From the NCBI GenBank assembly GCA_030263455.1, contig SZOZ01000003.1:124001-188000 (forward strand): DNA of 64,000 bases, given 5' to 3'. Position 1 is the stretch's first letter, and each line of letters begins with the position of its first letter. The stretch comes from Synechococcales cyanobacterium CNB (GTDB taxonomy: Bacteria > Planctomycetota > Phycisphaerae > Phycisphaerales > UBA1924). Under the pieces are notes generated by a model that was given only the letters and a program-made list of their open reading frames with translations, was not told the origin of the DNA and ran no database searches. Below, in pieces: positions 9,079 to 18,138 of this stretch. The position numbers were made by a program, and so were the translations under genes.

Positions 9079-9515
9079 CACGACGCTCCGAGGCTGCTCC
9101 CCGCGGCACGCCCAGCCCGGCACGGCGACCCGATGCCGACCAGCCGCGCGACCGGAGGGGCGAAGTGTAGGCCGGACGGACGGGGCTGCAAGTTCCTGGC
9201 CCCTTGGGGCGGGGGCGGCAGCCCGGCCGTTGTCACGCCGGAAGTCAGCAAGTTCCTGAATCCCTCGGGGCGGAGCCTTGGAGGCTCCGTCTCTCCACCC
9301 CGTCTCTACTTCATCCCTTCGATCCAGCGAGCCGCGAGCCAGCAACCCACAGCGAGCCATCAGCCTCCGGCGAACCATCAGCTCCGGAGAGTGGACCTCC
9401 CCCGTTTCTTGACCGATGTGGAGGGTGTGCTAGCCTTGCCTGCCCTCGGCCCCGGGACACCTCGGCCCCCCACAGGACCGCCGAACAACCCCCGCCCGAA
9501 GGGCGCACAACCCGA
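9079..9515. other. Gene-free region between rpmE and tRNA-Asn
   Basis: No credible protein-coding frame is seen on either strand. The region holds several short repeats. GCAAGTTCCTG occurs at 9188-9198 and 9248-9258, each followed by a similar CCCYYGGGGCGG stretch. An 8-base-pair hairpin with a 3-base loop lies at 9271-9289. Two related units containing CCATCAGC and CTCCGG lie at about 9352-9387. It also carries the putative tRNA promoter at 9409-9436. The bL31 promoter should lie at its left end, but no clear hexamers were found. Confidence 0.5.
9409..9436 (+). promoter_or_regulatory. Candidate sigma-70-type promoter for tRNA-Asn
   Basis: A -35-like TTGACC at 9409-9414 is separated by 16 bases from TAGCCT at 9431-9436, which is preceded by TGC, an extended -10 (TGn) feature. 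Transcription from here would start about 70 bases before the mature tRNA. The match to consensus is moderate. Confidence 0.5.
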
Positions 9516-9587
9516 TCCCCGATAGCTCAATGGTAGAGCGAGCGGCTGTTAACCGCTAGGTTCCTGGTTCGAGTCCAGGTCGGGGAG
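9516..9587 (+). tRNA. tRNA-Asn (GTT anticodon)
   Basis: The sequence folds into a standard cloverleaf. The 7-bp acceptor stem is TCCCCGA/TCGGGGA with discriminator G. The D arm is GCTC...GAGC. The anticodon arm is AGCGG-CTGTTAA-CCGCT, giving anticodon GTT. The T arm is CCTGG-TTCGAGT-CCAGG. Total length is 72 nt. The 3' CCA is not encoded, so it must be added after transcription. Confidence 0.96.
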
Positions 9588-9593
9588 TTACCG

Positions 9594-9627
9594 ACGCCCT
9601 CGCGGAAACGTGAGGGCGTTTGGGTTT
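9594..9627 (+). terminator. Terminator-like hairpin after tRNA-Asn
   Basis: ACGCCCTC at 9594-9601 pairs perfectly with GAGGGCGT at 9612-9619, with a 10-base loop. It is followed by TTTGGGTTT. Its position, 7 bases past the tRNA end, and the T-rich tail fit intrinsic termination. The following 245 bases to 9872 contain no gene I can support. Confidence 0.65.
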
Positions 9628-9872
9628 ACGGGGTGGGCGTTTTGGACGCCTCGGACCGTGGCGGGGACGAAGCGAGGAAAGTCCCGTCAGGTCGACCGTC
9701 GAGGAACTCCGGCGCGAGTACGCCGAGCCAGAGGACAACACCGGGGAGACTCGATGAACAGACGACCACTGCCGGTGAGAACCGTGCGACATGGCGTGAT
9801 ACGTGCAGGTCGGGCCGGGGTGGGCTGAAGCGGGGGCGAAACCGGCGGTTGTTCGAGGGCCTTCGGTCCGAA

Positions 9873-12275
9873 TCAAGAACCGCCGAGAAGTTCATCGATC
9901 CTTTGCCTGCGGGGCGGGTCGAGGCGGGTGAGGGGGTCGAGCCGCTTGAGAGCGTCGTTTTCGAGGGCCTTGGTGGCCCATCGGCGGGCGTCGTCGATCC
10001 GGCCGAGGGCGTGGCAGACTTCGGCGAGGCGGAACGGGAAGTCTAGGCCGTAGGGGTCGAGGGACGCGCCACGCCCGAGCGCATCGGCGGCGGCGGCACG
10101 GGTGTCGTCGTCGGAGAGCAGTTCGGCGTGGAGAAGCAGGACGCTCGCCAGCGTGCTCCACGACTCGGGGCGGGAGGGCCAGCGGTCGGTCATGCCGCGG
10201 GCGGCTCGTTCGGCGTCGGCGAGTCGGCTCCCGGAGGTGCGGCCCATGGACGCAGCCAACGACGCGCCCTGGCCGTGCAAACGGGCGAGGGCGCGAGCGA
10301 TTGCGGGGTGGCTCGGGCGGGCGTCGGCGGCGCGGGTGAGTTGGGGCGCGGCGGTGTCGATGGCGAGCAGGCGGATTTCATGGAGCGCGGCGGTGAGTTG
10401 GGCGGCAGTACGGGGCGGCTGGCGATGGAGCGCGACGCCGAGGTCGAGGGCGAGGGCGTCGTAGGTGTCGCCGGGCCGGGGGGAGCCGGCCTGGAGGGCG
10501 AAGGCGCGCTGGTCGAAGTCGGCGGCGAGGGAGGCTGCGTGTGCGGCGGCGCGGAGGTGGCGTTCCGTCGAGAGCAGGGGGAGGAACGCGAAGGCGAACG
10601 TTGCTGCCGCGAGGATCGCAAAGCCGGCGGGGGGGGCGAAGGTGAGCCGGTTCGTTGAGACGCTGGCGTCGGTTCGAGGGGCGGATGCGGCTGCGATCAC
10701 GAGCATGGCGAGCGCGGCGGAGCCGGGGGTGGTGAGGGTCAGTTCGATCTGCGCGTGCGCGGCGAGCGCGAGCGCGGCAGCGGGCGCGGCGGTGTCGAGG
10801 GCGCGAGGGGCGAGGGCGAGTGCTGAGCCGGCGATGGCCGCCCACGCGATGCCCCACGCGAGCAGCCGGACGATGGCTTCAACGGCGAGGAGCGCGGCGG
10901 AGTCGGTGACGGCGCGTGCGACGGGGAGTTCCTCGAGCGTAAACGAGACGGCGAGAGCGATCGTGATGACGGTAATCCCCGCGATGCATGCCGGGGAGCG
11001 GGGGCTGAAGGGGAGGGCGGCATCGTCAGGGGGGGGTGTAAGGAGTCGTCTGCCTGCGGCGGCGACCCATGTGAGCCAGAGAGCGGCCCAGGCGGCCGCG
11101 CCGACGCCGAGGGTGGCGAGCCAGTCGAGGAGCACGCTGTGGGGGCTTGCGACTTCCTCTGGGCTGAGGGGGTTGCGGTGGAGGAGGTACGCGGTCTTGA
11201 AGCCGTCGGGTCCGACGCCGAGCGTGGGTGCATGGGCGAAGATGCGCGAGGCGCCCTGGAGATAGAACCATCGGAAGAGGATGGAGAGTTCGGGGATGCG
11301 TTCGCCGACGAGGCCGCGGGTGAGGACGGCGGTGAGCGTGGCGGCGACCGCGCCCAGGCCGATTGCGGCGCCGAGTCGGGGGGAAATTCGGAGACGTCGC
11401 GCGAGCAGCGGGAGCGCGAGCAGGACGAGGCCGAGCGAGGCGGCGGCGAACGCGCCCTTGGGTACTTGGCCGCCGGCGATGGGGCCGAGGAGCAGACCCG
11501 CGCCGGCGGCGAGTGCGCCGAGAGGCGGAAGCGCGAGCAGGATGCGCGGCGCGGGGGGGGGGTCGGAAGGGCGACGGAGCGAGGCGAGCGCGACCCCGGC
11601 AAGCCCGACGAAGCAGGCTGCCATGACGCTGGCGTAGACGTTGGAGAGGCCGAACCATCCGGAGGCCTCCGGTTGGGTGAGTCGGCGTTCGAAGATGAGG
11701 GCGGCGGAGGAGCCTGGTTCCCAGCCGTGGGAACGGAGGATGTCGTCGCGGCGGAGGTCGAAGTCCTGGACGGTGGCGGGGTGCTCGACGAAGACCTGCA
11801 TGACGCCGCGGCCCGCGAGCGCGACGGCGAACCCGAAGATGACCGCGAGGGTCATGCGGCGGATCATGGCGTCGCGTGCGGCTTCGCGCAGGGCGAGTGC
11901 GCCAGCGAGCGCGGCGATCCAGGCCGAGGCGAGGCGCACGTCGTCGAGCGTGCGGTCGGGGCGGAGCAGGGCGTGCCAGAGAGCAGGGAGCGCGCCGATG
12001 GAGAAGAAGAGGAGGAGTGCGGCCGAGGGGAGGCGTCGTCCTTGGAGGTGTCGGGCGAGCAGCGCTGCGGCCGCGCCGAGCAGCGTGACGACATCGAGAG
12101 CCACGGAGCCCGCCGGTCCGATGCCGAGGAGCGGGGACCAGACGGTGGTGGGGTCCATGGTCCAGCCGGGGAGGGGGTCATGGCGGACGGCGGCGCGGGC
12201 GAGCGCAGCGGCGAGGATGGTCGTCGAGCCGAGCCAGAGAAGGCGTCGCGCGGATGTCGGCGCGGCGTCGCTCAT
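9873..12275 (-). CDS. O-antigen ligase/polymerase-like membrane protein with TPR-like C-terminus
   Basis: An 800-residue polytopic membrane protein. About a dozen hydrophobic segments occupy residues 1-560. The loop GVGPDGFKTAYLLH...PHSVLLDWLATLG near 365-400 is the signature region of the Wzy/WaaL (O-antigen ligase) superfamily, which joins lipid-linked glycans to acceptors or polymerises them. The last 230 residues are soluble, Ala-rich and helical, with a TPR-like pattern (LDPYGLDFPFRLAEVCHALGR). Its ATG overlaps the stop of the upstream transferase gene as ATGA (12272-12275), which implies translational coupling. The substrate is unknown; it could equally be a bactoprenol-glycan polymerase. 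Confidence 0.75.
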   Translation of the reverse strand: MSDAAPTSARRLLWLGSTTILAAALARAAVRHDPLPGWTMDPTTVWSPLLGIGPAGSVALDVVTLLGAAAALLARHLQGRRLPSAALLLFFSIGALPALWHALLRPDRTLDDVRLASAWIAALAGALALREAARDAMIRRMTLAVIFGFAVALAGRGVMQVFVEHPATVQDFDLRRDDILRSHGWEPGSSAALIFERRLTQPEASGWFGLSNVYASVMAACFVGLAGVALASLRRPSDPPPAPRILLALPPLGALAAGAGLLLGPIAGGQVPKGAFAAASLGLVLLALPLLARRLRISPRLGAAIGLGAVAATLTAVLTRGLVGERIPELSILFRWFYLQGASRIFAHAPTLGVGPDGFKTAYLLHRNPLSPEEVASPHSVLLDWLATLGVGAAAWAALWLTWVAAAGRRLLTPPPDDAALPFSPRSPACIAGITVITIALAVSFTLEELPVARAVTDSAALLAVEAIVRLLAWGIAWAAIAGSALALAPRALDTAAPAAALALAAHAQIELTLTTPGSAALAMLVIAAASAPRTDASVSTNRLTFAPPAGFAILAAATFAFAFLPLLSTERHLRAAAHAASLAADFDQRAFALQAGSPRPGDTYDALALDLGVALHRQPPRTAAQLTAALHEIRLLAIDTAAPQLTRAADARPSHPAIARALARLHGQGASLAASMGRTSGSRLADAERAARGMTDRWPSRPESWSTLASVLLLHAELLSDDDTRAAAADALGRGASLDPYGLDFPFRLAEVCHALGRIDDARRWATKALENDALKRLDPLTRLDPPRRQRIDELLGGS

Positions 12276-13414
12276 GCGTCGTTTCCGTTTCGGCGTGCGC
12301 TTGCGTACTCGAAAGCGGCGACGACGAGCAGGATAACGGCGCACTGCACGCCGACGAGGAGGGCCTGCCAGGGCGCGAGAGAGGCGAGCATGATGCCTGA
12401 GAGTCCGGTGACGCCGGTGAGGCCGCAGATGACGGCGACGGCGGCGGGCTTGCCGAGTCCGCGGCGGACGAGGCGGTGGGAGAAGTGATTGAGGTCGCCG
12501 ACGAATGGGCTTCGGCCGTGGCGCAGCCGGACGATCGTGACGGAGATGAAGTCGTAGAGGGGAACTGCGAGAACGACAAGGGGCATGAAGACGGCGTACC
12601 AGCCGCCTGCGGCGTCGGCGTCGTAGTAGGTGGTGCGTACGGTGAGGAAGCCGAGGAGGAAGCCGATGACGAGGGAGCCGGCGTCGCCCATGAAGATGCG
12701 GGCCGGCGGACGGTTGAAGGCGAGGAAGCCGAGGCAGGAACCGACGAGCAGCGCGAGGGTCGCGGCGACGAACCACTGTCCGGAGAGGAGCGCGGCGGCG
12801 AGGAAGCACGCCCCTGCCACGCTGGCGACGCCTGCGCACAGGCCGTCCATGTTGTCGATGAAGTTCATCGCGTTCGTGACGACGGCGATCCAGAGTATGG
12901 TGAGGGCGATGGAGAGCCACGTCCCGCCGACATGGGCGTCAAGCGCGGTGAGGAGTCGAGTGTCGGTGAACACGACGATCGCTCCGGCCGCGCCGAGCAT
13001 GACGACGAGCTTGATCCACGGCCCGAGGGGGCGTCGGTCGTCGACGAGGCCGAGCAGGTGCAGCGCGGCGAGGGCGCCGATCAGACCGAGTGCGAGCGGT
13101 GCCTGCTGTGCGATGCCGGGCAGGTGCTCCCAGAGTGCGACGGGGATGAGGCCCGGCTCCTCCTGCCATTCGAGATTGCTCGCTCGTCCGAGCGGGACGA
13201 GGAGGGCGAGGCCTGCGAGCATGGGGAGGGCGATGCCGGCGAAGATGGCGATGCCGCCGGTATTCGGCACGCGGCGCGGCGGTTCCTTGATCTGCCCTTC
13301 GACGCCTGTCGAGTCGTAGGTTCCGAGCCTGTGGCCGAGCCGTGCGAGGATGGCGGTGAGCGGGAAGGATACCGCCAACGCGGCGGGGATCAGCGCCAGG
13401 CAGAGCGAGATCAT
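12272..13414 (-). CDS. Undecaprenyl-phosphate sugar-1-phosphate transferase (WecA/TagO/MraY family)
   Basis: A 380-residue integral membrane enzyme of the polyprenyl-phosphate N-acetylhexosamine-1-phosphate transferase family, which starts lipid-linked glycan synthesis. Catalytic landmarks are D125-D126 in LVDDRRPLGP, NFIDNMDG at 184-191 and GDAGS at 243-247. The late cytoplasmic motif NHFSHRLVRRG resembles the His-rich motif of WecA/TagO rather than MraY. Both ends overlap neighbours as ATGA (13411-13414 with the upstream YwaF-like gene, 12272-12275 with the downstream ligase-like gene). The three genes therefore form a coupled operon, probably for a surface or secondary wall polysaccharide. 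The exact sugar cannot be told. Confidence 0.9.
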   Translation of the reverse strand: MISLCLALIPAALAVSFPLTAILARLGHRLGTYDSTGVEGQIKEPPRRVPNTGGIAIFAGIALPMLAGLALLVPLGRASNLEWQEEPGLIPVALWEHLPGIAQQAPLALGLIGALAALHLLGLVDDRRPLGPWIKLVVMLGAAGAIVVFTDTRLLTALDAHVGGTWLSIALTILWIAVVTNAMNFIDNMDGLCAGVASVAGACFLAAALLSGQWFVAATLALLVGSCLGFLAFNRPPARIFMGDAGSLVIGFLLGFLTVRTTYYDADAAGGWYAVFMPLVVLAVPLYDFISVTIVRLRHGRSPFVGDLNHFSHRLVRRGLGKPAAVAVICGLTGVTGLSGIMLASLAPWQALLVGVQCAVILLVVAAFEYASARRNGNDA

Positions 13415-14124
13415 CCGGCGACTGTACCGCGGGTACGGGCGATCCGCCGCGCGATGGGCCAGGGAAGGTAGGCGAAGACGAGGGCGGCCTGCGCGATGAG
13501 CACGAGGGCGATGGGACGCCAGGGCCAGGGACCGAGGGCGTCGAGGAGCGTGCGATGCTCGGGCGTGGAGCGGCCGAGGTAGCCGTAGTTGAGGTCGAAG
13601 CTGAGGTTGATGAGAAGCACGACCGCGCCGTAGGCGAGGCTGAGGCCGGAGGCGAGGAGCCAGTCGCGGAGCATGGGGCGGTAGCCGAGTGCGACGACGT
13701 CGTAGACGGCAGAACCGACGATGTGGGTGTGGCCGACGAAGAAGAGCCAGAAACGGAGTGTGCCGAAGCCCTGGTCGAGGACGGGCGTGAAGTAGGCCTG
13801 GGTGGAGAGGGCGAAGGCCCAGAAGTAGAGGAGGGTGCGCAACCAGCGTGCCTGCGTGAGGAGAGCGAACGGCGCGACCCACGCGGCGAGGTCGCAGAGG
13901 TGGAGCGGGAAACTCTCGCGGGGATCAAAGTTGGCGGGCAGGAGCCACCAGACGACGGCAGCGGCCTGCCAGAGCACGGTGGTGACGATCCACGCGTAAC
14001 GGAGGGTGCGTTCTCGCGGGGCGCCGCGCCAGCGCCGACCGAGCCAGGCCGCGCCGGCCATGAGCGCGGCGATGATCGCGACCGTGATGACGTGCTGCAT
14101 GGAGAAGGCGCGGAACTCGATCAT
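13411..14124 (-). CDS. YwaF-like (TIGR02206) integral membrane protein
   Basis: A 237-residue membrane protein with about six hydrophobic segments and the features of the TIGR02206/YwaF family: a short N-terminus before the first helix, the PLHLCDLAAW motif near 75, and FFVGHTHIVGSAVYD near 128. The biochemical role of the family is unknown. The ATG at 14124 fits the short family N-terminus; an in-frame GTG at 14169 is possible, and neither has a clear ribosome-binding site. It is the first gene of the ATGA-linked operon with the sugar-phosphate transferase and the ligase-like protein, which suggests an envelope role. It is divergent from the phosphoesterase gene, 100 bases away. Confidence 0.8.
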   Translation of the reverse strand: MIEFRAFSMQHVITVAIIAALMAGAAWLGRRWRGAPRERTLRYAWIVTTVLWQAAAVVWWLLPANFDPRESFPLHLCDLAAWVAPFALLTQARWLRTLLYFWAFALSTQAYFTPVLDQGFGTLRFWLFFVGHTHIVGSAVYDVVALGYRPMLRDWLLASGLSLAYGAVVLLINLSFDLNYGYLGRSTPEHRTLLDALGPWPWRPIALVLIAQAALVFAYLPWPIARRIARTRGTVAG

Positions 14125-14224
14125 CCAGTCCCAGTGCGGTTCGGGGGGTGTGGGCAACGCCACCTTCACGCGGGGATCGTACTGCGGCAGGCTGGACGGG
14201 GAGCACGGTGTGGTATGTTGGGGC

Positions 14225-16201
14225 ATGGACACTCGGGGCTGTATCGTGGCGTTGCTGGTCTGGTGCGCGGTGGTTCCGTCGTTCGGGCAGGGCGATGGGC
14301 CGACGTCGCAGAGGCACGCCCGCGTGCTGGACGAGTCGCGTTTCGAGACGAACCGGGGCGTGGCGATGCTGCCGCTGCCGGAGGAGAAGGACGCGTTCTT
14401 CTTCGTGGTGTTCGGCGATCGGACCGGCGGTCCGGCGGAGGGCGTGGAGGTGCTGGCCGAGGCGGTGCGGGACGTGAACCTGCTGGGGCCGGACCTGGTG
14501 ATGACGGTGGGCGATCTCGTCGAGGGGTACAACCAGACCGAGCGGTGGATGGGGCAAATGCGCGAGTTCAAGGGGATCATGGACGGGCTGGTCTGCCCCT
14601 GGTTCCCGGTGGCGGGGAACCACGACGTCTACTGGCGCGGCGAGGGGAAGCCGGTCGGCGAGCACGAGAGCAACTACGAGGCGCATTTCGGGCCGCTGTG
14701 GTATGCCTTCGAGCACAAGGGTTGCTGGTTCATCGCGCTCTACTCGGACGAGGGGAACCCGGAGACGGGCGAGAAGGACTTCAACAAGGCCGAGTGCCAG
14801 CGCATCAGTGAGGAGCAGTTCGCGTGGCTCGCGGCGACGCTGGAGCGGGCGCGCGGGGCGAAGCACGTCTTCGTCTTCCTGCACCATCCGCGCTGGCTCG
14901 GCGGGAACTACGGCGACGACTGGGAGCGCGTACACGCCCTGCTGGCGGGGGCGGGGAACGTGACGGCCGTCTTCGCGGGGCACATCCACCGGATGCGGCA
15001 CGACGGGTGGCGCGACGGCGTGGAGTACGTGACGCTGGCCACGGTCGGCGGCGGGCAGTCGGGCAAGGCGCCGGAGGCGGGGTACCTTCATCAGTACCAC
15101 ATCGTCACGGTGCGGGATGAGGGCATCTCGCTGGCGTGCCTGCCTGTGGGGGCGGCGATGGACGCACGCGCGATTACGGGGCAGGTGAGCGACGAGTGCT
15201 CGCGGCTCGCGGACGTGAGGGCGGCTGTCGCGGAGCCGATCGCGGTGGCGCGCGACGGTTCTGCGCGGGGGCGGCTGCGCGTCGAGGTCGCCAACCCGAC
15301 GACGCGGCCGGTGGAGGCGACCGTCTCGCTCGGCAGCCGCGACAGCCGTTGGCTGCTCGTGCCCGACCACACGCACGCCGTCATCGAACCAGGGGCGACG
15401 CGGGCGTTCGAGTTCCGGGCGGAGCGGATCGGCGGCGGGATCGACGAGACGTTCCGGCCGGTCGAGGTGTCGCTGGCGATGGAATATCTGGCGGAGGCGG
15501 CGCGGTTCCGCATCCCGGAGACGCGGGCGGACGTGCCGCTCACGGTGGACCTCCCGCGGCCGGAGGAGTCGGGCGCGGACCTGGCGGCGTCGTTCGACGG
15601 CTCGTCATGGCTGGAGGTGCCGAGCGAGAGGCTCGCGCTGCCGAGCGGGCCGCTGACGCTCGAGTGCTGGATGCAGGCGCGGTTGTTCGGCGAGCGGACC
15701 GGGCTGGTGTGCAAGACGGAGTCGTCGGACTACGGCATCTTCGTCAGCGGCGGGAAGCCGGAGTTCTTCGTCTACCTGGGCGATCGGTACGCCGAGGTCG
15801 GGCCGGGCGAGGCGACGCTGGAGGTCGGGCGGTGGCACCACGTCGCGGGCGTGTACGACGGGCGCGAGGCGAAGCTGTACGTGGACGGGGCGCTCGTCGC
15901 GTCGGTGGAGCGGACGGGGCGGAGGCGCACGAACCGGCTGCCGCTGATGATCGGGGCGGACGTGGACGGGCGCGGCGCGGCCGTCTCACACTTCGACGGC
16001 CTGATCGACGGCGTGCGGCTGTCGCGCGTGGCCCGCTACTCGGGCGAGCGCTTCACGCCCGAGCGCCGGCACGCGCCGGACGACGACACAATGCTGCTGC
16101 TGAACATGGACGGTCGCGTGGGGCCGTGGATGTACGACGAGTCGCCGAACCGTGCGCACGCGACGGTACGCGGGGCGGTGGAATTGCGTGCGGCGGAGTA
16201 G
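14225..16201 (+). CDS. Secreted metallophosphoesterase with C-terminal LamG-like domain
   Basis: A 658-residue exported protein. A signal peptide (about residues 1-22, ending PSFGQ) precedes a calcineurin-like phosphoesterase domain at about 45-310. Its metal-site motifs are FGDRTGG (a variant of the usual GDxH), VGDLVEG, GNHD, LHHPR and GHIHR. A linker with a beta-sandwich look (about 330-450) leads to a laminin-G/concanavalin-like domain at about 455-650 (FDGSSWLEVPS...HVAGVYDGREAKLYVDG). The architecture suggests a secreted phosphoesterase that binds glycans or matrix. There is no C-terminal sorting tail. The ATG is chosen to give the signal peptide; the ribosome-binding site is weak. Confidence 0.85.
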   Translation: MDTRGCIVALLVWCAVVPSFGQGDGPTSQRHARVLDESRFETNRGVAMLPLPEEKDAFFFVVFGDRTGGPAEGVEVLAEAVRDVNLLGPDLVMTVGDLVEGYNQTERWMGQMREFKGIMDGLVCPWFPVAGNHDVYWRGEGKPVGEHESNYEAHFGPLWYAFEHKGCWFIALYSDEGNPETGEKDFNKAECQRISEEQFAWLAATLERARGAKHVFVFLHHPRWLGGNYGDDWERVHALLAGAGNVTAVFAGHIHRMRHDGWRDGVEYVTLATVGGGQSGKAPEAGYLHQYHIVTVRDEGISLACLPVGAAMDARAITGQVSDECSRLADVRAAVAEPIAVARDGSARGRLRVEVANPTTRPVEATVSLGSRDSRWLLVPDHTHAVIEPGATRAFEFRAERIGGGIDETFRPVEVSLAMEYLAEAARFRIPETRADVPLTVDLPRPEESGADLAASFDGSSWLEVPSERLALPSGPLTLECWMQARLFGERTGLVCKTESSDYGIFVSGGKPEFFVYLGDRYAEVGPGEATLEVGRWHHVAGVYDGREAKLYVDGALVASVERTGRRRTNRLPLMIGADVDGRGAAVSHFDGLIDGVRLSRVARYSGERFTPERRHAPDDDTMLLLNMDGRVGPWMYDESPNRAHATVRGAVELRAAE

Positions 16202-16435
16202 GAAGGGGGGAGCGGTCGAGCCGGGGCGGCTGGGCTCCATCGTTCAACAGAGGGTGTTGTCCGATTTGATCCTGCGCGAGGCATCGAGGGCGGGAGCGGC
16301 GCCTGCACGGCCGTTTGTTTGCGTCGGTGTCGTGCCGACTCCGAGTTGTGTTGGCGTAAGGGGAATCCCGGTGTAGTTTGGTGGGACTGGCGTGCCTGAT
16401 CGCCTCGCCGGCTTCGGCGCGGGGAGGAACGCAGC

Positions 16436-17122
16436 ATGAGAGTCTGCCGGGGGCTTGCCCTTTCGCTCGTGGCGTTGTTCGCCGGCGCTGCGCCGGCCCA
16501 GCCCGTGTTCTTCGACGACTTCGACGGCGACGACCTGCTGCCGCACTGGAGTACGCCGCCGGACTGGCACTGGGAGTACGAGGTCAGCGGCGGGATGCTG
16601 CACGTGACGGACCTGCTGTACCCGTCGGACGACCACTTCGGGGGCAACGAAGCCCTTTTAGCGGCGGTGTACGACCAGCAGACGGACTTCCGCGCTGACG
16701 TCCGGATGGGCTGGGACACCGGCGACGACCCGCAAGAGTTGGTGATACGCCTGAAGGGCCCGCAGGGAAAGATCATTGCGACTTTTGGGTATTCGACCTT
16801 GGTGTCGGCGCCGGATCATGTCATCTTCGCGAGCACGAACAGCGGGGGTGTTATTGAACCTGCGCCGCCACCGGGGATATATCAGTTCACTGTCGTTCGG
16901 AGTGGGGCGGAGTTCGAGTTCTACTTCGATGATGAGCCGTTTGCGAGCTTCACAGATCCCTTCGGTACGCCGGCTGCAGGCTTGGACCTTTGGTTCGTGG
17001 GGCCCTATCCAGGCGAACTCGGAGCCTTCCACATCGATCGTGTCCATGTTGTTCCCGCGCCGGGTGTTCTCTCGCTGATCGCAGCGATTGGCCTCTGCTG
17101 CCCACGTCACCGGCGCCGGTGA
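16436..17122 (+). CDS. Secreted lectin-like protein with exosortase-type (VPAPG) C-terminus
   Basis: A 228-residue exported protein of unknown function. The signal peptide (to about APAQP at 22) is followed by FFDDFDGDDLLPHWS, a start typical of concanavalin-A-like/LamG beta-sandwich proteins. The C-terminus is tripartite: V-P-A-P-G at 206-210, a hydrophobic stretch (VLSLIAAIGLCC) and a basic end (RHRRR). This is the layout of PEP-CTERM-type sorting signals, with PAPG in place of PEP. Exosortase cleavage is inferred, and no exosortase gene is in the window. The ATG has GGGAGG 8 bases upstream. It is followed closely by the truncated galactose-oxidase-like gene. Confidence 0.82.
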   Translation: MRVCRGLALSLVALFAGAAPAQPVFFDDFDGDDLLPHWSTPPDWHWEYEVSGGMLHVTDLLYPSDDHFGGNEALLAAVYDQQTDFRADVRMGWDTGDDPQELVIRLKGPQGKIIATFGYSTLVSAPDHVIFASTNSGGVIEPAPPPGIYQFTVVRSGAEFEFYFDDEPFASFTDPFGTPAAGLDLWFVGPYPGELGAFHIDRVHVVPAPGVLSLIAAIGLCCPRHRRR

Positions 17123-17184
17123 GTTCTGTGCGCCGGGCGGATCTCTTACAGCCACGATCATCACTTCATTCAGGGAGGTACAAG

Positions 17185-18138
17185 GTGGTGACAAATAGGT
17201 GTGCAGTCCTGTTGCTCGGTCTGTTCCCGACGCTTTCGCTCGCTCAGGACGGGCTGTGGGAGGTCCCGTTCGACTTCGGCCCTGAGGGAGGGCCTTTCAC
17301 TCGTGCGATCAACCTTGTACATGTGTCGAACGGTAGCACGACCAAGGTGCTTGCCTTGTCGGGCGACACCGACCAGAATCACCCCTATCTGTGGAGCCGC
17401 TTGTGGACACCGCCGCCCGTCGGTAGCCCGCCTCGCTATTCTGGCGTGTTCGAGTCCGCCGACGTGGACTCCTTCACGTTCTGCGGCGGCCACAGCGCCT
17501 TGGCGGACGGACGCGTGCTGCACGTGGGTGGGGTCTACGTCAACCACGCGGACCTCTTCAACCCGTGGGCGCCCGTCGGGAACCAGTGGAACAACCCGTT
17601 CCCCCCGCCCGACATGACCTTCAACCGCTGGTACCCGACGGCGACGACGCTGCCGGACGGGCGCGTGCTGGTGTGCGCCGGGCTTCAGCAGGAGGGTGGT
17701 CCCCACGCCACGATCCCCGAGTTGTACGACCCGGCGAGCAACTCGTGGACGCTCCTCAACAGCGCGCAGCGCCTTCAACCCCTCTACCCGTACATGTTCG
17801 TCCTGCCCAGCGGGTGGCTGATCGACGCCGGTCCCGGGGAGACTCGGCTCCTGAACCCCAACACGTGGACGTGGGGCGGGACGATCGGCAATCCGACGTG
17901 GCCCGATCCGCCGCCGCCACCGCCCGCCAATCACGGATCGGCGGTGATGTACGAGCCGGGCAAGATCATGCGGTGCGGCGGCGACAACCCGGCCGTCGCC
18001 ACGACCTGGACGATGGACATTTCGACCAGCGCGATGCCGCTGACGTGGCGTTCGGCCCTCACGTCGCCGCTTCGTGACGGAGTTGGCCGCAGGCGGCGGC
18101 GATGTCCCGGCCGCGGGATCGGCGGATGTGGGTGTTGA
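17185..18138 (+). pseudogene. Truncated galactose/glyoxal-oxidase-like (kelch) secreted protein
   Basis: The first 290 or so residues look intact. A signal peptide (ending SLAQ) is followed by kelch-type repeats of the galactose oxidase/glyoxal oxidase group: SALADGRVLHVGG near 109, RWYPTATTLPDGRVLVCAG near 150 and PELYDPASNSW. The family normally continues through further kelch blades to a C-terminal Ig-like domain (500-700 residues). Here, after TWTMDIS...TWR, the frame runs into the antisense of rlmN from about 18059 and ends in a basic, family-unlike tail at 18138. GTG at 17185 or 17188 follows GGGAGGT. It is most likely a remnant left by a deletion or rearrangement next to rlmN. Confidence 0.65.

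Noticed and set aside
9660-9690. GAGGAAAGTCC at about 9679, resembling the conserved 5' element of RNase P RNA
   Set aside because: The bases that should follow (GGGCTCC) and the 3' conserved elements are missing, and only about 200 bases remain before the next gene. The match is probably chance.
11139-12488. A 449-residue plus-strand open frame opposite the ligase-like gene
   Set aside because: It is Glu/Gly/Arg-rich antisense of a clear membrane protein, with no ribosome-binding site or motifs.
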